NCBI RefSeq assembly: GCF_001434255.1
Contig: NZ_AZEY01000107.1
Span: 1 to 64,000, forward strand
Direction of reading: 5' to 3'
DNA from: Lentilactobacillus diolivorans DSM 14421
Lineage (GTDB): Bacteria > Bacillota > Bacilli > Lactobacillales > Lactobacillaceae
DNA: 64,000 bases
How positions within the stretch are numbered: the first letter of the stretch is position 1; every line of letters starts with the position of its first letter. The position numbers were made by a program, and so were the translations under genes. The notes beneath the pieces were generated by a model. It was not told the origin of the DNA. It did no database searches and saw nothing but the letters and a program-made list of their open reading frames with translations. This document shows, one piece after another, positions 53,441-62,407 of the stretch.

Positions 53441-53532
53441 CAAGATCAAAACTTTTTTATGAAGATTTTATGAAGACCACTCAAGAATTTAATTACAATT
53501 CATTCTTTCTAACACAACTCATATATTCTGAA

Positions 53533-54480
53533 TTACTTTTTCTGTTCATTAGAATTTGCCTGGCTGACATCAGAATGCCCGGTATTATCCCATAAAGTCT
53601 TTGTCACTGGAATATTCGCCAAGTCGGTTAAGTTGCTGGGCAACACCACCGTATTATTCTGACCATCAGCTAAGTTTTTGACCGCCTGAATCCCTAAGTA
53701 TTGAATCAAGCGGTCATTTAACTCACTATCATTAATTGATTGATTAACCAATCCAATTTGTTTAGCTTGCGCGGTAGCAACCGTCGTAATTCGATTTGCC
53801 TCAGCCTCGGCTGCAATCTTAACTTGTTGCGCTTGTGCTTTGGCATCAATTTCAATTTGTTGAGCGCGACCTTGGGCAACGGCGATGGTTTGCTGCTTTT
53901 GTCCCTCGGCCTCAGTAATCATCGCTTCTTTATTTCGACTAGCAGTAATTAATTTATTCATTGATTCTTGAACTTCAGTACTTGGTGTAATTTCACCAAT
54001 ATTAATTCGGTCAACCACAACGCCGTAATTTTCTGAAATATCACGAACCTCTTTAAATAGGTTATTGTTGATCGTATTCGTCCCGTTAAGAACATCGTTA
54101 AGATCCATGCCACCGATAATTCCCCGTAAAATTGACTGGCAATCCAGAATGACGCTCTCTTCAGAATTCTCATTTTTATACACGTAGGCTTCAACGTCGC
54201 TGACATGATATTTCAATGACACTTCAGCTTTAATCATAGCATTCTCTTTGGTAATCACTTCAAACGGCTTCATCTGCAACGGCGTTTGCCGCAGAGAAAC
54301 CGTTTGGCGAACACGATAAACAACTGGAAAAACAATATGTAATCCTGGTTGAAGCGATTTAACATAATTACCAAACCGTTCCATCACTTTCACTTCACCA
54401 GAGTGAACAATCACGACCATACTTAATAGTGCCACAATCAAGACAATCAACACCAACACCGTGATAACTGTTGCGAGCAT
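53533..54480 (-). CDS. SPFH/Band 7 membrane protein (stomatin/QmcA-like)
   Basis: 315 residues. One N-terminal membrane helix (~5-25), then the SPFH domain (VVIVHSGEVKVMERFGNYVKSLQPGLHIVFPVVYRV ... RDISENYGVVVDRINIGEI), an Ala/Gln/Glu-rich coiled coil (~185-245, EGQKQQTIAVAQGRAQQIEID) and a disordered tail. Such proteins assemble into large membrane-bound rings and organise membrane proteins or proteases. The start at 54480 is taken because AAAGGAAG lies 9 nt before it. It shares a unit with the NfeD-like gene upstream. Confidence 0.9.
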   Translation of the reverse strand: MLATVITVLVLIVLIVALLSMVVIVHSGEVKVMERFGNYVKSLQPGLHIVFPVVYRVRQTVSLRQTPLQMKPFEVITKENAMIKAEVSLKYHVSDVEAYVYKNENSEESVILDCQSILRGIIGGMDLNDVLNGTNTINNNLFKEVRDISENYGVVVDRINIGEITPSTEVQESMNKLITASRNKEAMITEAEGQKQQTIAVAQGRAQQIEIDAKAQAQQVKIAAEAEANRITTVATAQAKQIGLVNQSINDSELNDRLIQYLGIQAVKNLADGQNNTVVLPSNLTDLANIPVTKTLWDNTGHSDVSQANSNEQKK

Positions 54481-54560
54481 ATCCAACATCTTCCTTTCAT
54501 AAATCATCATTAAATGATGCAGCTGAAATTAATCTAAGGATCAGCAAAGATGCACAATCC

Positions 54561-54800
54561 TCACAGGTCTTGAAAATTGAGGACATTATCCGCATCGATA
54601 GGGATGCCACTAATTTCCCTTGCCAGTAACCGGCTCCCAACGACCTTTTCAACTCGAGCAAATTTTGAATCTTTTAATTTCCCGGTAATCGTATAACTAA
54701 ACGGCATCCCATCGATTTGAGCAAATCCTGTCTTTTGAGCCGGAACCGGAATCAGCCGACCGACCAGCTGCTGATTTAACGATTCATTAATATTGGTCAT
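54561..54800 (-). CDS. Small NfeD-like OB-fold protein, no membrane segments
   Basis: 79 residues. The segment LVGRLIPVPAQKTGFAQIDGMPFSYTITG ... FARVEKVVGSRLLAREI matches in layout the C-terminal OB-fold domain of NfeD proteins, which are usual partners of SPFH proteins. The serine-protease and membrane parts of NfeD are absent. Its position 80 nt before the SPFH gene supports the reading. AAAGGATG lies about 12 nt before the ATG. The family assignment is by pattern and context only. Confidence 0.55.
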   Translation of the reverse strand: MTNINESLNQQLVGRLIPVPAQKTGFAQIDGMPFSYTITGKLKDSKFARVEKVVGSRLLAREISGIPIDADNVLNFQDL

Positions 54801-54976
54801 TAAAACATTTCACATCCTTTCTAATCTATGTACCTTAGGTTACCAGATTTTTCGTTATGTTTCACCGTTAGAATGACCAAATGACCACTAAGTTAAAAAG
54901 ATTAAGAGATGATTTTGATCACTAACCACTTTTTCACATCTCTCATTAGAATCTCAATCAAGTTAATCTGACCAAT

Positions 54977-55026
54977 AAAAAAGTTCTGTCGAATCAGTTA
55001 AAAATCAACTGGTTTGACAGAACTTT
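54977..55026 (-). terminator. Terminator of the deo genes after pdp
   Basis: AAAGTTCTGTC ... GACAGAACTTT with an inner AATCAGTT/AACTGGTT stem, and a T run on the minus strand, 27 nt after the pdp stop. Confidence 0.85.
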
Positions 55027-55052
55027 ATTTTGCAGGTTGTGAAAACAAGTCA

Positions 55053-56372
55053 CTAAACACCTTGTTTTTCTACCCCAATAGTCTCATAAATCAGTTTAGG
55101 CTTTTGGGCTTGTTTGGCAATTTCGATGTTGCCATAGAGAAGTGATTTGATATCATCAACCTTTTTTCGATTACTATAGATAGTTAAGAGTGGCTCACCC
55201 TTTTCAACCGAATCACCGATTTTCTTATTAAGCATGATTCCCACGGCGTAATCCAGCTTATCGTTGGCTTTTTGACGACCACCGCCTAATAACATGCTGG
55301 CAACACCGATCTCATTGGCCACAATCTTGGAGACAACCCCTGATGTTTTAGCAGGTAATGTAATCCGGTATTTGGCTTGTGGCAGGATTTCCTCAGGATC
55401 ATCAATTACCCTTGGGTCGCCGCCTTGGTCTTTAATCATTGCTCGAAAACGTTCAAGTGCCTGACCATTGTGAATAACATCTTCGCATAATTGTTGGCCC
55501 TGCTCAACGGTCGTGGCCTTATTGCCCATAACAGCCATATAACCACCAATAACAACAATTAACTTTTCAAGATCGGCAGGTCCATTTCCTTTCAGTAATT
55601 CAATTGATTCTTGAATTTCCAGTGCATTACCAATGGCTTTACCCAGGGGTTGATTCATATCAGTAATCAAAGCCATGCACTGCATGCCAACTCCTTTACC
55701 AATTCCTACCAAAGCCTCTGCCAATTCACGAGAATCAGCAAGTGTCTTCATGAATGCACCAGCGCCGGTTTTAACATCAATCACTAAAGCATCAGCGCCA
55801 GAAGCAATCTTTTTGCTCATAATCGAACTAGCGATTAATGGAATCGAATCAACGGTGTCGGTAACATCCCGGAGAGCATAAATTTTTTTATCAGCTGGCG
55901 CAATATTACCGGTTGCGCCAATAATCGCAAGCTTGTCTTCCTTAACCTGTTCGATAAAGTCCTGTTCACTAATTTCTACCCGATACCCAGAAATTGCTTC
56001 CAATTTATCTAAAGTACCACCAGTATGCCCCAGTCCACGGCCGGAAATCATTGGGACAGGAATTCCTAAAGCGGCTACCACTGCAGCCAACGGAATACTG
56101 GTTTTATCACCAACACCACCCGTTGAATGCTTGTCTACCTTAACACCAGGAATCTCACTCAAATCGAGATGGTCACCAGAGGTCATCATCGTCATTGTCA
56201 ATGTTGACTGCTCTTTTTCAGTCATTCCCTGGAAGTAAATTGCCATAAGTAAGGCGCTGATTTGATAATCAGGAATATCACCTGAGACAACGCCATCGAC
56301 AAAAAATTGAATTTCTTGTTCAGTCAATTCTTTACCAGAACGCTTATTATGAATCACATCTACCATTCGCAT
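55053..56372 (-). CDS. pdp: Pyrimidine-nucleoside phosphorylase
   Basis: 439 residues. Splits (deoxy)uridine and thymidine into base and (deoxy)ribose-1-phosphate. Family marks are [38 protein letters not shown] (phosphate binding), [16 protein letters not shown], and the C-terminal [16 protein letters not shown] and [23 protein letters not shown]. The ribose phosphate then goes to DeoB, and the deoxy form to DeoC. AAAGGAGG precedes the ATG. A cre site is 20-33 nt upstream. Confidence 0.95.
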   Translation of the reverse strand: MRMVDVIHNKRSGKELTEQEIQFFVDGVVSGDIPDYQISALLMAIYFQGMTEKEQSTLTMTMMTSGDHLDLSEIPGVKVDKHSTGGVGDKTSIPLAAVVAALGIPVPMISGRGLGHTGGTLDKLEAISGYRVEISEQDFIEQVKEDKLAIIGATGNIAPADKKIYALRDVTDTVDSIPLIASSIMSKKIASGADALVIDVKTGAGAFMKTLADSRELAEALVGIGKGVGMQCMALITDMNQPLGKAIGNALEIQESIELLKGNGPADLEKLIVVIGGYMAVMGNKATTVEQGQQLCEDVIHNGQALERFRAMIKDQGGDPRVIDDPEEILPQAKYRITLPAKTSGVVSKIVANEIGVASMLLGGGRQKANDKLDYAVGIMLNKKIGDSVEKGEPLLTIYSNRKKVDDIKSLLYGNIEIAKQAQKPKLIYETIGVEKQGV

Positions 56373-56391
56373 AAGTTATTTTCCTCCTTTT

Positions 56392-56405
56392 TGCAATCGC
56401 TTACA
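56392..56405 (-). promoter_or_regulatory. Catabolite-responsive element upstream of pdp
   Basis: Minus strand TGTAAGCGATTGCA, an exact match to the cre consensus TGTAANCGNTNNCA. It lies between deoR and pdp, just after a possible promoter (TTGTGA, 17 nt, GATAAA), so CcpA should repress pdp in the presence of preferred sugars. Confidence 0.85.
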
Positions 56406-56471
56406 TTTATCTTTTAAAGAAAACCCGGTCACAATTTGGACGTTGCTTCCGGCCTCTGCTTTTCAATTTAG

Positions 56472-57422
56472 CTAATCATAATCAATTAGTAATTGTGCCA
56501 AGCTTTGATCAATCACAACACTATTCGCATAACCCGCCTTCAGAACTGCATGAACCCCCGCTACTTTGCGATTACCGGTCGCAACCAAAATGGCATGTTC
56601 CTTGACTTTTAAATCATCTAATTGAATCCCAATGGTTCGCTCATCAATCTGCTGATTAACAATCTGGCCGTTACGATCAATGAAACGGGAAAAGACATCC
56701 CCGATTGCTACCTGTTGCAGCTGTTCTTTTTCCTGTTCATTGAAATAACCCAGTTGAAAAATCAACGCTTCTGATCGAACGGTCCCAACAGTAAATAATG
56801 CCACATTGGCTTTCCTGCCCAAATCTAAGATATGCTTAATGTGACGGTCACTTTCGACCATCTCCTTAGTCACCTTATTGTCAAAAATCACTGGCAAGGG
56901 TAAATATTCGGGACGGGTTCGGTAGGCCTTCGCCAACTCATTTGCAGATTCATATGCCCAAGTTTTTTCAGTGGCATAACTCACGCTACCCTTCAATTGG
57001 ACAACTTGGACACCAGATGCATTTTGTTCTTCTATCTGTTTGGTTACCGAATGTACGGTTCTCCCCCAACCAAGTCCAATAATATCACCTGGCTGTACAA
57101 TCGTTGTTAGAAAGTCAGCAGCATATTTGCCCACACTTTCTTGAAATGAAGACAAACCACCATAATTATGCGGAACAACGTGAAAATCGACACCATACTT
57201 GTCACTCAACTGAGTGGCAAGTACTTGGGAATCAACTAATGGATTGACAATCTGGATTCGAACCAGACCATTATCCTTAGCATATTGCAATAAGCGCGAA
57301 ACAGTTGGCCGAGAAACACCAACCCGTTTGGCAATTTCCAGTTGGCTATAATTATTTTGATAATACATTTCAGCCACCTGTAAACTCTGTTTTAATTTTG
57401 CAACGTCTCTAATCTCGGCCAT
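56472..57422 (-). CDS. deoR: Deoxyribonucleoside regulator DeoR (SorC family)
   Basis: 316 residues, as in the Bacillus DeoR, which belongs to the SorC family. N-terminal HTH (QVAEMYYQNNYSQLEIAKRVGVSRPTVSRLLQYAKDNGLVRI) and sugar-phosphate-binding domain (DIIGLGWGRTVHSV, VQLKGSVSY, LFTVGTVRSEALIFQLGYF). It should release DNA on binding deoxyribose-5-phosphate. A matching operator lies upstream of deoC at 60469-60482. AAAGGGAG precedes the ATG. Confidence 0.9.
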   Translation of the reverse strand: MAEIRDVAKLKQSLQVAEMYYQNNYSQLEIAKRVGVSRPTVSRLLQYAKDNGLVRIQIVNPLVDSQVLATQLSDKYGVDFHVVPHNYGGLSSFQESVGKYAADFLTTIVQPGDIIGLGWGRTVHSVTKQIEEQNASGVQVVQLKGSVSYATEKTWAYESANELAKAYRTRPEYLPLPVIFDNKVTKEMVESDRHIKHILDLGRKANVALFTVGTVRSEALIFQLGYFNEQEKEQLQQVAIGDVFSRFIDRNGQIVNQQIDERTIGIQLDDLKVKEHAILVATGNRKVAGVHAVLKAGYANSVVIDQSLAQLLIDYD

Positions 57423-57484
57423 CTATTTCACACTCCCTTTATTCTAAACCATATTTTCTTTTAGCTTTCTCAATCATGAAACAT

Positions 57485-57669
57485 GTGACTAACCAGCTGC
57501 CCCGGGCATATAAGCAGCGCGATCAAATATTCAAAACCAGAATATTCGGACCCGGACTTGCTACCTGGCCGAAACGTGCCCCAACCAGCAGCCTCCGGCC
57601 ATATAAGCAGCGCTATCAAATATTCAAAACCAGAATATTCGGAACCCGGACTTGCTACTTGGCCGAAAC
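57485..57669. repeat. Two tandem half-units of the palindromic element (array F)
   Basis: Units start at 57485 and 57576 (91 and 94 bp spacing to the next unit). Left arms are GTGACTAACCAGC and GTGCCCCAACCAGC, followed by the GGNCATATAAGCAGCGC motif, AATATTC-AAAACCA-GAATATTCGGA, and the linker GACTTGCTACNTGGCCGAAAC. The outer arms differ from each other and only the last unit matches the single right arm. Confidence 0.85.
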
Positions 57670-57779
57670 GTGCGACAACCAGCAGTCCCCGGCCATATAA
57701 GCAGCGCTATCAAATATTCAAAACCAGAATATTCGATACCGCTGCTTATATTCTGGGGACTAACCGCTGGTTGTCGCAC
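57670..57779. repeat. Palindromic intergenic element, long form (copy F)
   Basis: 110 bp. Outer arms GTGCGACAACCAGC/GCTGGTTGTCGCAC (perfect). Inner arms GCAGCGCTATCAAATATTC/GAATATTCGATACCGCTGC carry symmetrical mismatches. Internal motifs CCCCGGCCATATAA and TTATATTCTGGGGACTAACC. It ends 3 nt before the deoD stop codon; both flanking genes are on the minus strand. Confidence 0.92.
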
Positions 57780-57782
57780 TCT

Positions 57783-58490
57783 TTAATTTTGAATCGCCGT
57801 CTCCAACGATAACTTGGCCATTTCATCGAACGATGTTTCTCTTTCCTGCGCCGACAGCTTTTCGCCCGTCAGTAGGTGATCACTAACCGTTAAAATCGTT
57901 AATGCTCGAATATGATGTTTGGCTGCCAACAAATATAGACCCGATGTTTCCATTTCAGTCGCCAAAACACCATAATCAATCAATTGATGAATATCCAATT
58001 CATCATTATAGAATCGGTCGGCGGCAAATATATTACCCACCTTTGTATTAATTCCCATTTTCTCTGCTGTATGATAAGCCGAATCCAGCAGGCCAAAGTC
58101 AGCAATCGGCGAATAATACATTCCCGGGCCAAAGGTATTGGCAATAATTGATGAATCGGTCGTACCAGCTTGGCCGAGAATAACGTCTCTAATTTTAACA
58201 TCCGGGCTCATGCCACCACAACTACCTACCCGATAAATCGTCTTAACCCCATATTCTTTGATTAATTCAGTTGTATAAATTGCCAGCGAAGGGATCCCCA
58301 TTCCGGAACCTTGAATTGACAATCGTTTACCTTTGTACGTTCCGGTATAACCCAGCATATTCCGAACTTGACTGTAACAAACCGGATTTTCTAAATACGT
58401 TTCAGCAATGTATTTAGCTCGTCTTGGATCACCAGGCATTAAAACCGTCTCAGCAATTTCACCAGGCTTTGCGCCAATATGTGTACTCAT
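57783..58490 (-). CDS. deoD: Purine-nucleoside phosphorylase DeoD
   Basis: 235 residues, the hexameric DeoD type. [30 protein letters not shown] at the N-terminus, [25 protein letters not shown] and [29 protein letters not shown]. Splits purine (deoxy)nucleosides to base and pentose-1-phosphate. Overlaps deoB by 4 nt (ATGA). GGAGG precedes the ATG. Confidence 0.96.
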   Translation of the reverse strand: MSTHIGAKPGEIAETVLMPGDPRRAKYIAETYLENPVCYSQVRNMLGYTGTYKGKRLSIQGSGMGIPSLAIYTTELIKEYGVKTIYRVGSCGGMSPDVKIRDVILGQAGTTDSSIIANTFGPGMYYSPIADFGLLDSAYHTAEKMGINTKVGNIFAADRFYNDELDIHQLIDYGVLATEMETSGLYLLAAKHHIRALTILTVSDHLLTGEKLSAQERETSFDEMAKLSLETAIQN

Positions 58491-59701
58491 TTGATTTCCT
58501 CCGTGTTCTTCAACTCACTTAGAAAACTTGTTCCAATTTGATTCCCTTTAACATTAAAGTTATCCAAAACCGTTGCCCCAAAATCGGCAAATGTCTGCCG
58601 AATCCCAAGACTGCCACCATCACTCATAGACGGTGAATATACCAAAACCGGAACTTGTTCGCGAGTATGATCGGTTCCCTTAAATCCAGGATCATTCCCA
58701 TGGTCTGCCGTAATGATTAATAAATCATCAGCCTTCAATTGATTCAAGACCGTGCCCAATCGCTTATCAAAGTCCATTAAAGCTTTACCAAATCCAATCG
58801 GGTTACGACGATGACCATACATTGCATCAAAATCAACCAGGTTTGTAAAGCAGAATCCGGTGAAGTCTTCAGCCATAACATGATCCACATGATCCATACC
58901 ATCCATATTGCTTTCATTATGATAGCCTTCAGCAATTCCGTGACCGGAAAAGATATCATTAATTTTACCAATTCCAACAGTATGAATACCTGCAGCTTTT
59001 AAATAGTCTAAATCAGTTTGGCCAATTGGTTCCAAAGTAAAATCATGCCGATTGGCTGTTCGAGTAAAATGATCCTTATCCGGCCCAACGTATGGACGAG
59101 CGATGATTCGACCAACCGTATACTCCGGCCCATTAACCAACGAACGCGCATACTCACAGATCCTATAAAGTTCCTTTAGTGGAATGACATCTTCATGAGC
59201 GGCAATTTGTAACACCGAATCACCAGAGGTATAAACGATTAAATCGCCAGTCTTCATTTGTTGTTCCCCAAGTTCAGCAATGATTTTTGTTCCAGATTCT
59301 GGCCGGTTACCAATCACCTTTCGTCCGGAAAACGCTTCTAATTTTTTAATAATATCGGCTGGAAACCCGTTTGGAAAAGTATTTAACGGCTGCTTGACGG
59401 GCAGACCCATCATTTCCCAATGACCATCCATACTATCTTTGCCGGCAGAAATCTCTTGCATTTTCCCGTAATAACCGATTGGTCTTTCAACTTTATTAAC
59501 CCCTTCGATTGGTGTTTTTCTAAGATTTGAAATCCCCAATCTTTGTAGGTTTGGAATTTTTAAATTTCCTTGGTAAGCTTCACCAACATGTCCCAACGTA
59601 TCGGAACCAACATCCCCAAATTTGGCAGCATCCGGTGCTGCACCAGTTCCAACTGAATCCATGACAATACCAAAAATCCGCTTATATTTCTTTGTACTCA
59701 T
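58487..59701 (-). CDS. deoB: Phosphopentomutase
   Basis: 404 residues. Converts (deoxy)ribose-1-phosphate to the 5-phosphate. Alkaline-phosphatase-like metalloenzyme: metal-site motifs [14 protein letters not shown] at the N-terminus, [13 protein letters not shown] near 86-100, [17 protein letters not shown] and [19 protein letters not shown] near the C-terminus. Between deoC (28 nt upstream) and deoD (overlapping). Confidence 0.96.
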   Translation of the reverse strand: MSTKKYKRIFGIVMDSVGTGAAPDAAKFGDVGSDTLGHVGEAYQGNLKIPNLQRLGISNLRKTPIEGVNKVERPIGYYGKMQEISAGKDSMDGHWEMMGLPVKQPLNTFPNGFPADIIKKLEAFSGRKVIGNRPESGTKIIAELGEQQMKTGDLIVYTSGDSVLQIAAHEDVIPLKELYRICEYARSLVNGPEYTVGRIIARPYVGPDKDHFTRTANRHDFTLEPIGQTDLDYLKAAGIHTVGIGKINDIFSGHGIAEGYHNESNMDGMDHVDHVMAEDFTGFCFTNLVDFDAMYGHRRNPIGFGKALMDFDKRLGTVLNQLKADDLLIITADHGNDPGFKGTDHTREQVPVLVYSPSMSDGGSLGIRQTFADFGATVLDNFNVKGNQIGTSFLSELKNTEEIK

Positions 59702-59729
59702 AAATGTGCCTCCCCTAACGAACAGTATG

Positions 59730-60398
59730 CTAGTTAGCTAAAATTTTAGTTGTCGCACTAACGCCCAATCGACTTGCACCAGCCTTAATCATTGCCAGAG
59801 CTTCTTGCCTTGAATGAATACCACCAGAGGCTTTAACTCCAAGTCGGTCACCAACTGTTTTTCGCATTAACGCAACATCGGCAACTTTGGCACCCGCAGA
59901 ACTAAACCCCGTCGAGGTTTTCACGTAATCTGCTCCTGCTGCTTCTGAATCTTGGCATCCTGCAACAATTTGATCATCATTCAGGTACGACGTCTCAAGA
60001 ATAACTTTCAGTAGTTTACCCTTAGCATGAACCGCAGCGGCAATTGCTTGAATATCATTGATTACAAACCGATTATTTCCACCAATTAACTCACCAATGT
60101 TAATCACCATATCAATCTCTTCGGCACCATCATCAATTGCGGTAATTGCTTCATAAACCTTTGTGGCCGTATTAGTTGCTCCCAATGGAAAGCCCACAAC
60201 CGTAATCGGTTTAACCGCTGTTCCCTTTAATGCCTCGGCAACCAAGGGAATCCAATGAGAATTAACACAAACAGATGCCGTGTTATATTTCACAGCTTCC
60301 TCACAAGTTTCCTTAATATCTGCAGCCGTTGCATTCGGCTTTAAATTCGTATGATCTAAATATTTCGCTAACTGTGCAGTTGTTAATGTCGTGTCCAT
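59730..60398 (-). CDS. deoC: Deoxyribose-phosphate aldolase
   Basis: 222 residues. Splits deoxyribose-5-phosphate into glyceraldehyde-3-phosphate and acetaldehyde. [19 protein letters not shown] at the N-terminus, the [10 protein letters not shown] strand and the Schiff-base Lys in [14 protein letters not shown], then [13 protein letters not shown]. First gene of the deo cluster, behind a promoter and a DeoR operator. AAAGGGG precedes the ATG. Confidence 0.96.
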   Translation of the reverse strand: MDTTLTTAQLAKYLDHTNLKPNATAADIKETCEEAVKYNTASVCVNSHWIPLVAEALKGTAVKPITVVGFPLGATNTATKVYEAITAIDDGAEEIDMVINIGELIGGNNRFVINDIQAIAAAVHAKGKLLKVILETSYLNDDQIVAGCQDSEAAGADYVKTSTGFSSAGAKVADVALMRKTVGDRLGVKASGGIHSRQEALAMIKAGASRLGVSATTKILAN

Positions 60399-60430
60399 GG
60401 CAATGTAACCCCTTTCATTTTTACAGACTT

Positions 60431-60458
60431 ATCATACAGGATTTTAGAACATATGTAA
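60431..60458 (-). promoter_or_regulatory. deoC promoter
   Basis: Minus strand: TTACAT, 16-nt spacer, TATGAT, 33 nt before the deoC start. Confidence 0.65.
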
Positions 60459-60468
60459 AGCAATACGT

Positions 60469-60482
60469 TGAAATAACGTTCA
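60469..60482. promoter_or_regulatory. DeoR operator
   Basis: Minus strand TGAAC-GTTA-TTTCA, the same half sites and spacing as the Bacillus DeoR site (TGAAC-AAAA-TTTCA). It is directly upstream of the deoC -35. Confidence 0.7.
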
Positions 60483-60510
60483 TCAATGTGAATAAATAAA
60501 CTTTTCCACG

Positions 60511-60557
60511 AAAAAAGAGGCGTTCAAGGCAAACTTACTTTTGTCTTGAACGTCTCT
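60511..60557 (-). terminator. Terminator of the glycine betaine transporter operon
   Basis: Minus strand AGAGACGTTCAAG ... CTTGAACGCCTCT followed by TTTTTT, about 80 nt after the stop of the binding-protein gene. Confidence 0.88.
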
Positions 60558-60637
60558 TGTAATCACAAAAATTCTCTATTAAAATCAGCTTCTAAAGAGA
60601 TGTGATTTCTGATATTGTGCTTGATCGATTCATAGAT

Positions 60638-61543
60638 TTATTTTGCTAAATCACTAATTGAATTAATGTTTTTCATATATTTCGGAACGGCCAGTCCAAC
60701 TTTAGCACCACTTAAATTAGTTCCCAGATCATCAAACTTACCTTTGTAATCTTTATAGTACATTCCTTGAGTCGTTGGCAGCCACGCACAAACCATCCCA
60801 TCAGCTGCATTGGTTGCAATCGATGCCCAAAGCGGCTGAAGTTCCATTGCTTGAATTTCAACTTTATAACCTAGTGAACGCAATACATTAGCAACGAGAT
60901 TGGTTGAGGCAATTTCGGAATCCCAAGCGACATAAGTCAACTTGATGGATTTTCCATGGACATGTTTGATTCCTTTCGTCCATGAATTAACCTGTTGCTT
61001 ATGTTGAGTCATCCAATTCTTAGTTGCCCGTCGTGGATCTTCACCGCTATTAACTTTTAGCATCACAGCTGCCATTTCATCAGGCGTCCAGTGGAATCGG
61101 TTTAACATTTGGTAAGCTTCAGGCTTATCCTTTTTTAATCCCTTACGAACAATCGTATGAATGTCCTCGGTTTTCCCATAAATATTCTTAGGATCCTTTA
61201 GAAACTTCAAATGATAACGATTTACCATCCAATGAGGCGTCCAGGAAGTCACCACAATTGGTTGTTTATTTTTAACATCCTTAGCAAGCGTACTAATCAT
61301 CGCAGCGGTTGAACTGGTTTGAAGCTGCCAATTTCCTTTATTCAACCCGTAAGCTTTCATGACTTTTTGAGTTGTTGTCATCTCACCAGCACCAGCTTCA
61401 ATCCCCGTAATTGTGTAATTGATCTGCTTGCCAACAGGTTCATTGGGATTATATTTGGCAATCGTGCTGGAACAGGCCGAAAGGAGCAACACGGAAAAGA
61501 CCATCGAAATTAATAATAAAAATCGACTAATTGTTTTTTTCAT
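60638..61543 (-). CDS. opuAC: Glycine betaine/proline betaine ABC transporter substrate-binding lipoprotein
   Basis: 301 residues. Signal peptide with lipobox LLSAC (Cys near 24), then the OpuAC fold: INYTITGIEAGAGEMTTTQKVMKAYGL, VTSWTPHWMVNRYHLKFL with Trp residues of the betaine aromatic box, and GMVCAWLPTTQGMYY. Captures compatible solutes outside the membrane. Third gene of the operon after the ATPase and the permease, with a strong terminator after it. Confidence 0.93.
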   Translation of the reverse strand: MKKTISRFLLLISMVFSVLLLSACSSTIAKYNPNEPVGKQINYTITGIEAGAGEMTTTQKVMKAYGLNKGNWQLQTSSTAAMISTLAKDVKNKQPIVVTSWTPHWMVNRYHLKFLKDPKNIYGKTEDIHTIVRKGLKKDKPEAYQMLNRFHWTPDEMAAVMLKVNSGEDPRRATKNWMTQHKQQVNSWTKGIKHVHGKSIKLTYVAWDSEIASTNLVANVLRSLGYKVEIQAMELQPLWASIATNAADGMVCAWLPTTQGMYYKDYKGKFDDLGTNLSGAKVGLAVPKYMKNINSISDLAK

Positions 61544-61555
61544 CGTAACCCCTTT

Positions 61556-62407
61556 CTATGACTTAGGAATTCTACTTCGGTTAATTGCTTGAGTAATTCG
61601 ATCCAAAATAATGGCTAAAATAACAATCGCCAAACCAGCTGCAAAGCCACCACCGGCATCATTTCGGCCAACAGCAAAGTAAACCTTATTTCCAAGTCCC
61701 ATGGCACCGATCATTGACGCGATCACAACCATCGACAGTGACAGCATCATGCTCTGATTCACTCCAGCCATTAAAGTTGATTTAGCTAATGGCAATTGGA
61801 CCTTAAATAACTTCTGCCACCCAGTTGAACCGTATGAATCAGCAGCTTCAATTAGGTCAGCAGGAACTTGTCTAATTCCCAAATTAGTCATCCGAACTGT
61901 GGGGGGCATGGCGAAAATAACAGATGCAATCACACCAGGAACCATCCCAATTCCGAAGAACGCAACGGCAGGAATTAAATAAACGAATGCTGGCATTGTC
62001 TGCATGAAATCAAGAATCGGTTTATTAATCGCTTCAAAAATCTTTGACTTTGCCATCCAGATGCCGAGTGGTACCCCAATGATCAAAGCAATCAGACTAG
62101 ATGTTAAGACTAGCGTCAAGGTTTGCGTCATATCTCGCCAAAAGCCTTGGTTCCAGATATATAGCAGACCAACAATCTCAAAACTAATCAATCCCCAATG
62201 TTTGGTTTTTCGGTTCAACCAATACGTGCCACCAACAACGATGACCATAAACAGCCAAATCGGCAATAGATCAAATACCCATTGGAATCCGTTAATGATC
62301 CCACCAACAAAATTAGTGATCGCATTAAAAAATCCCTCAAAGCCGGCAAGCCAATCGACAAATTTATCAATCCAGCTGGAAACTGGTAACTGTGGAAAAT
62401 TATTCAT
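61556..62407 (-). CDS. opuAB: Glycine betaine/proline betaine ABC transporter permease
   Basis: 283 residues with about seven hydrophobic helices, ProW/OpuAB type. TLTLVLTSSLIALIIGVPLGIWMAKS, DFMQTMPAFVYLIPAVAFFGIGMVPGVIASVIFAMPPTVRMTNLGIRQVPADLIEAADSYG (EAA loop). Forms the channel with OpuAA. The start overlaps the ATPase gene by 8 nt. Confidence 0.95.
   Translation of the reverse strand: MNNFPQLPVSSWIDKFVDWLAGFEGFFNAITNFVGGIINGFQWVFDLLPIWLFMVIVVGGTYWLNRKTKHWGLISFEIVGLLYIWNQGFWRDMTQTLTLVLTSSLIALIIGVPLGIWMAKSKIFEAINKPILDFMQTMPAFVYLIPAVAFFGIGMVPGVIASVIFAMPPTVRMTNLGIRQVPADLIEAADSYGSTGWQKLFKVQLPLAKSTLMAGVNQSMMLSLSMVVIASMIGAMGLGNKVYFAVGRNDAGGGFAAGLAIVILAIILDRITQAINRSRIPKS

Noticed and set aside
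57476-57812. Open frames encoding repeated peptides in array F
   Set aside because: By-products of the repeat units, as in array A.
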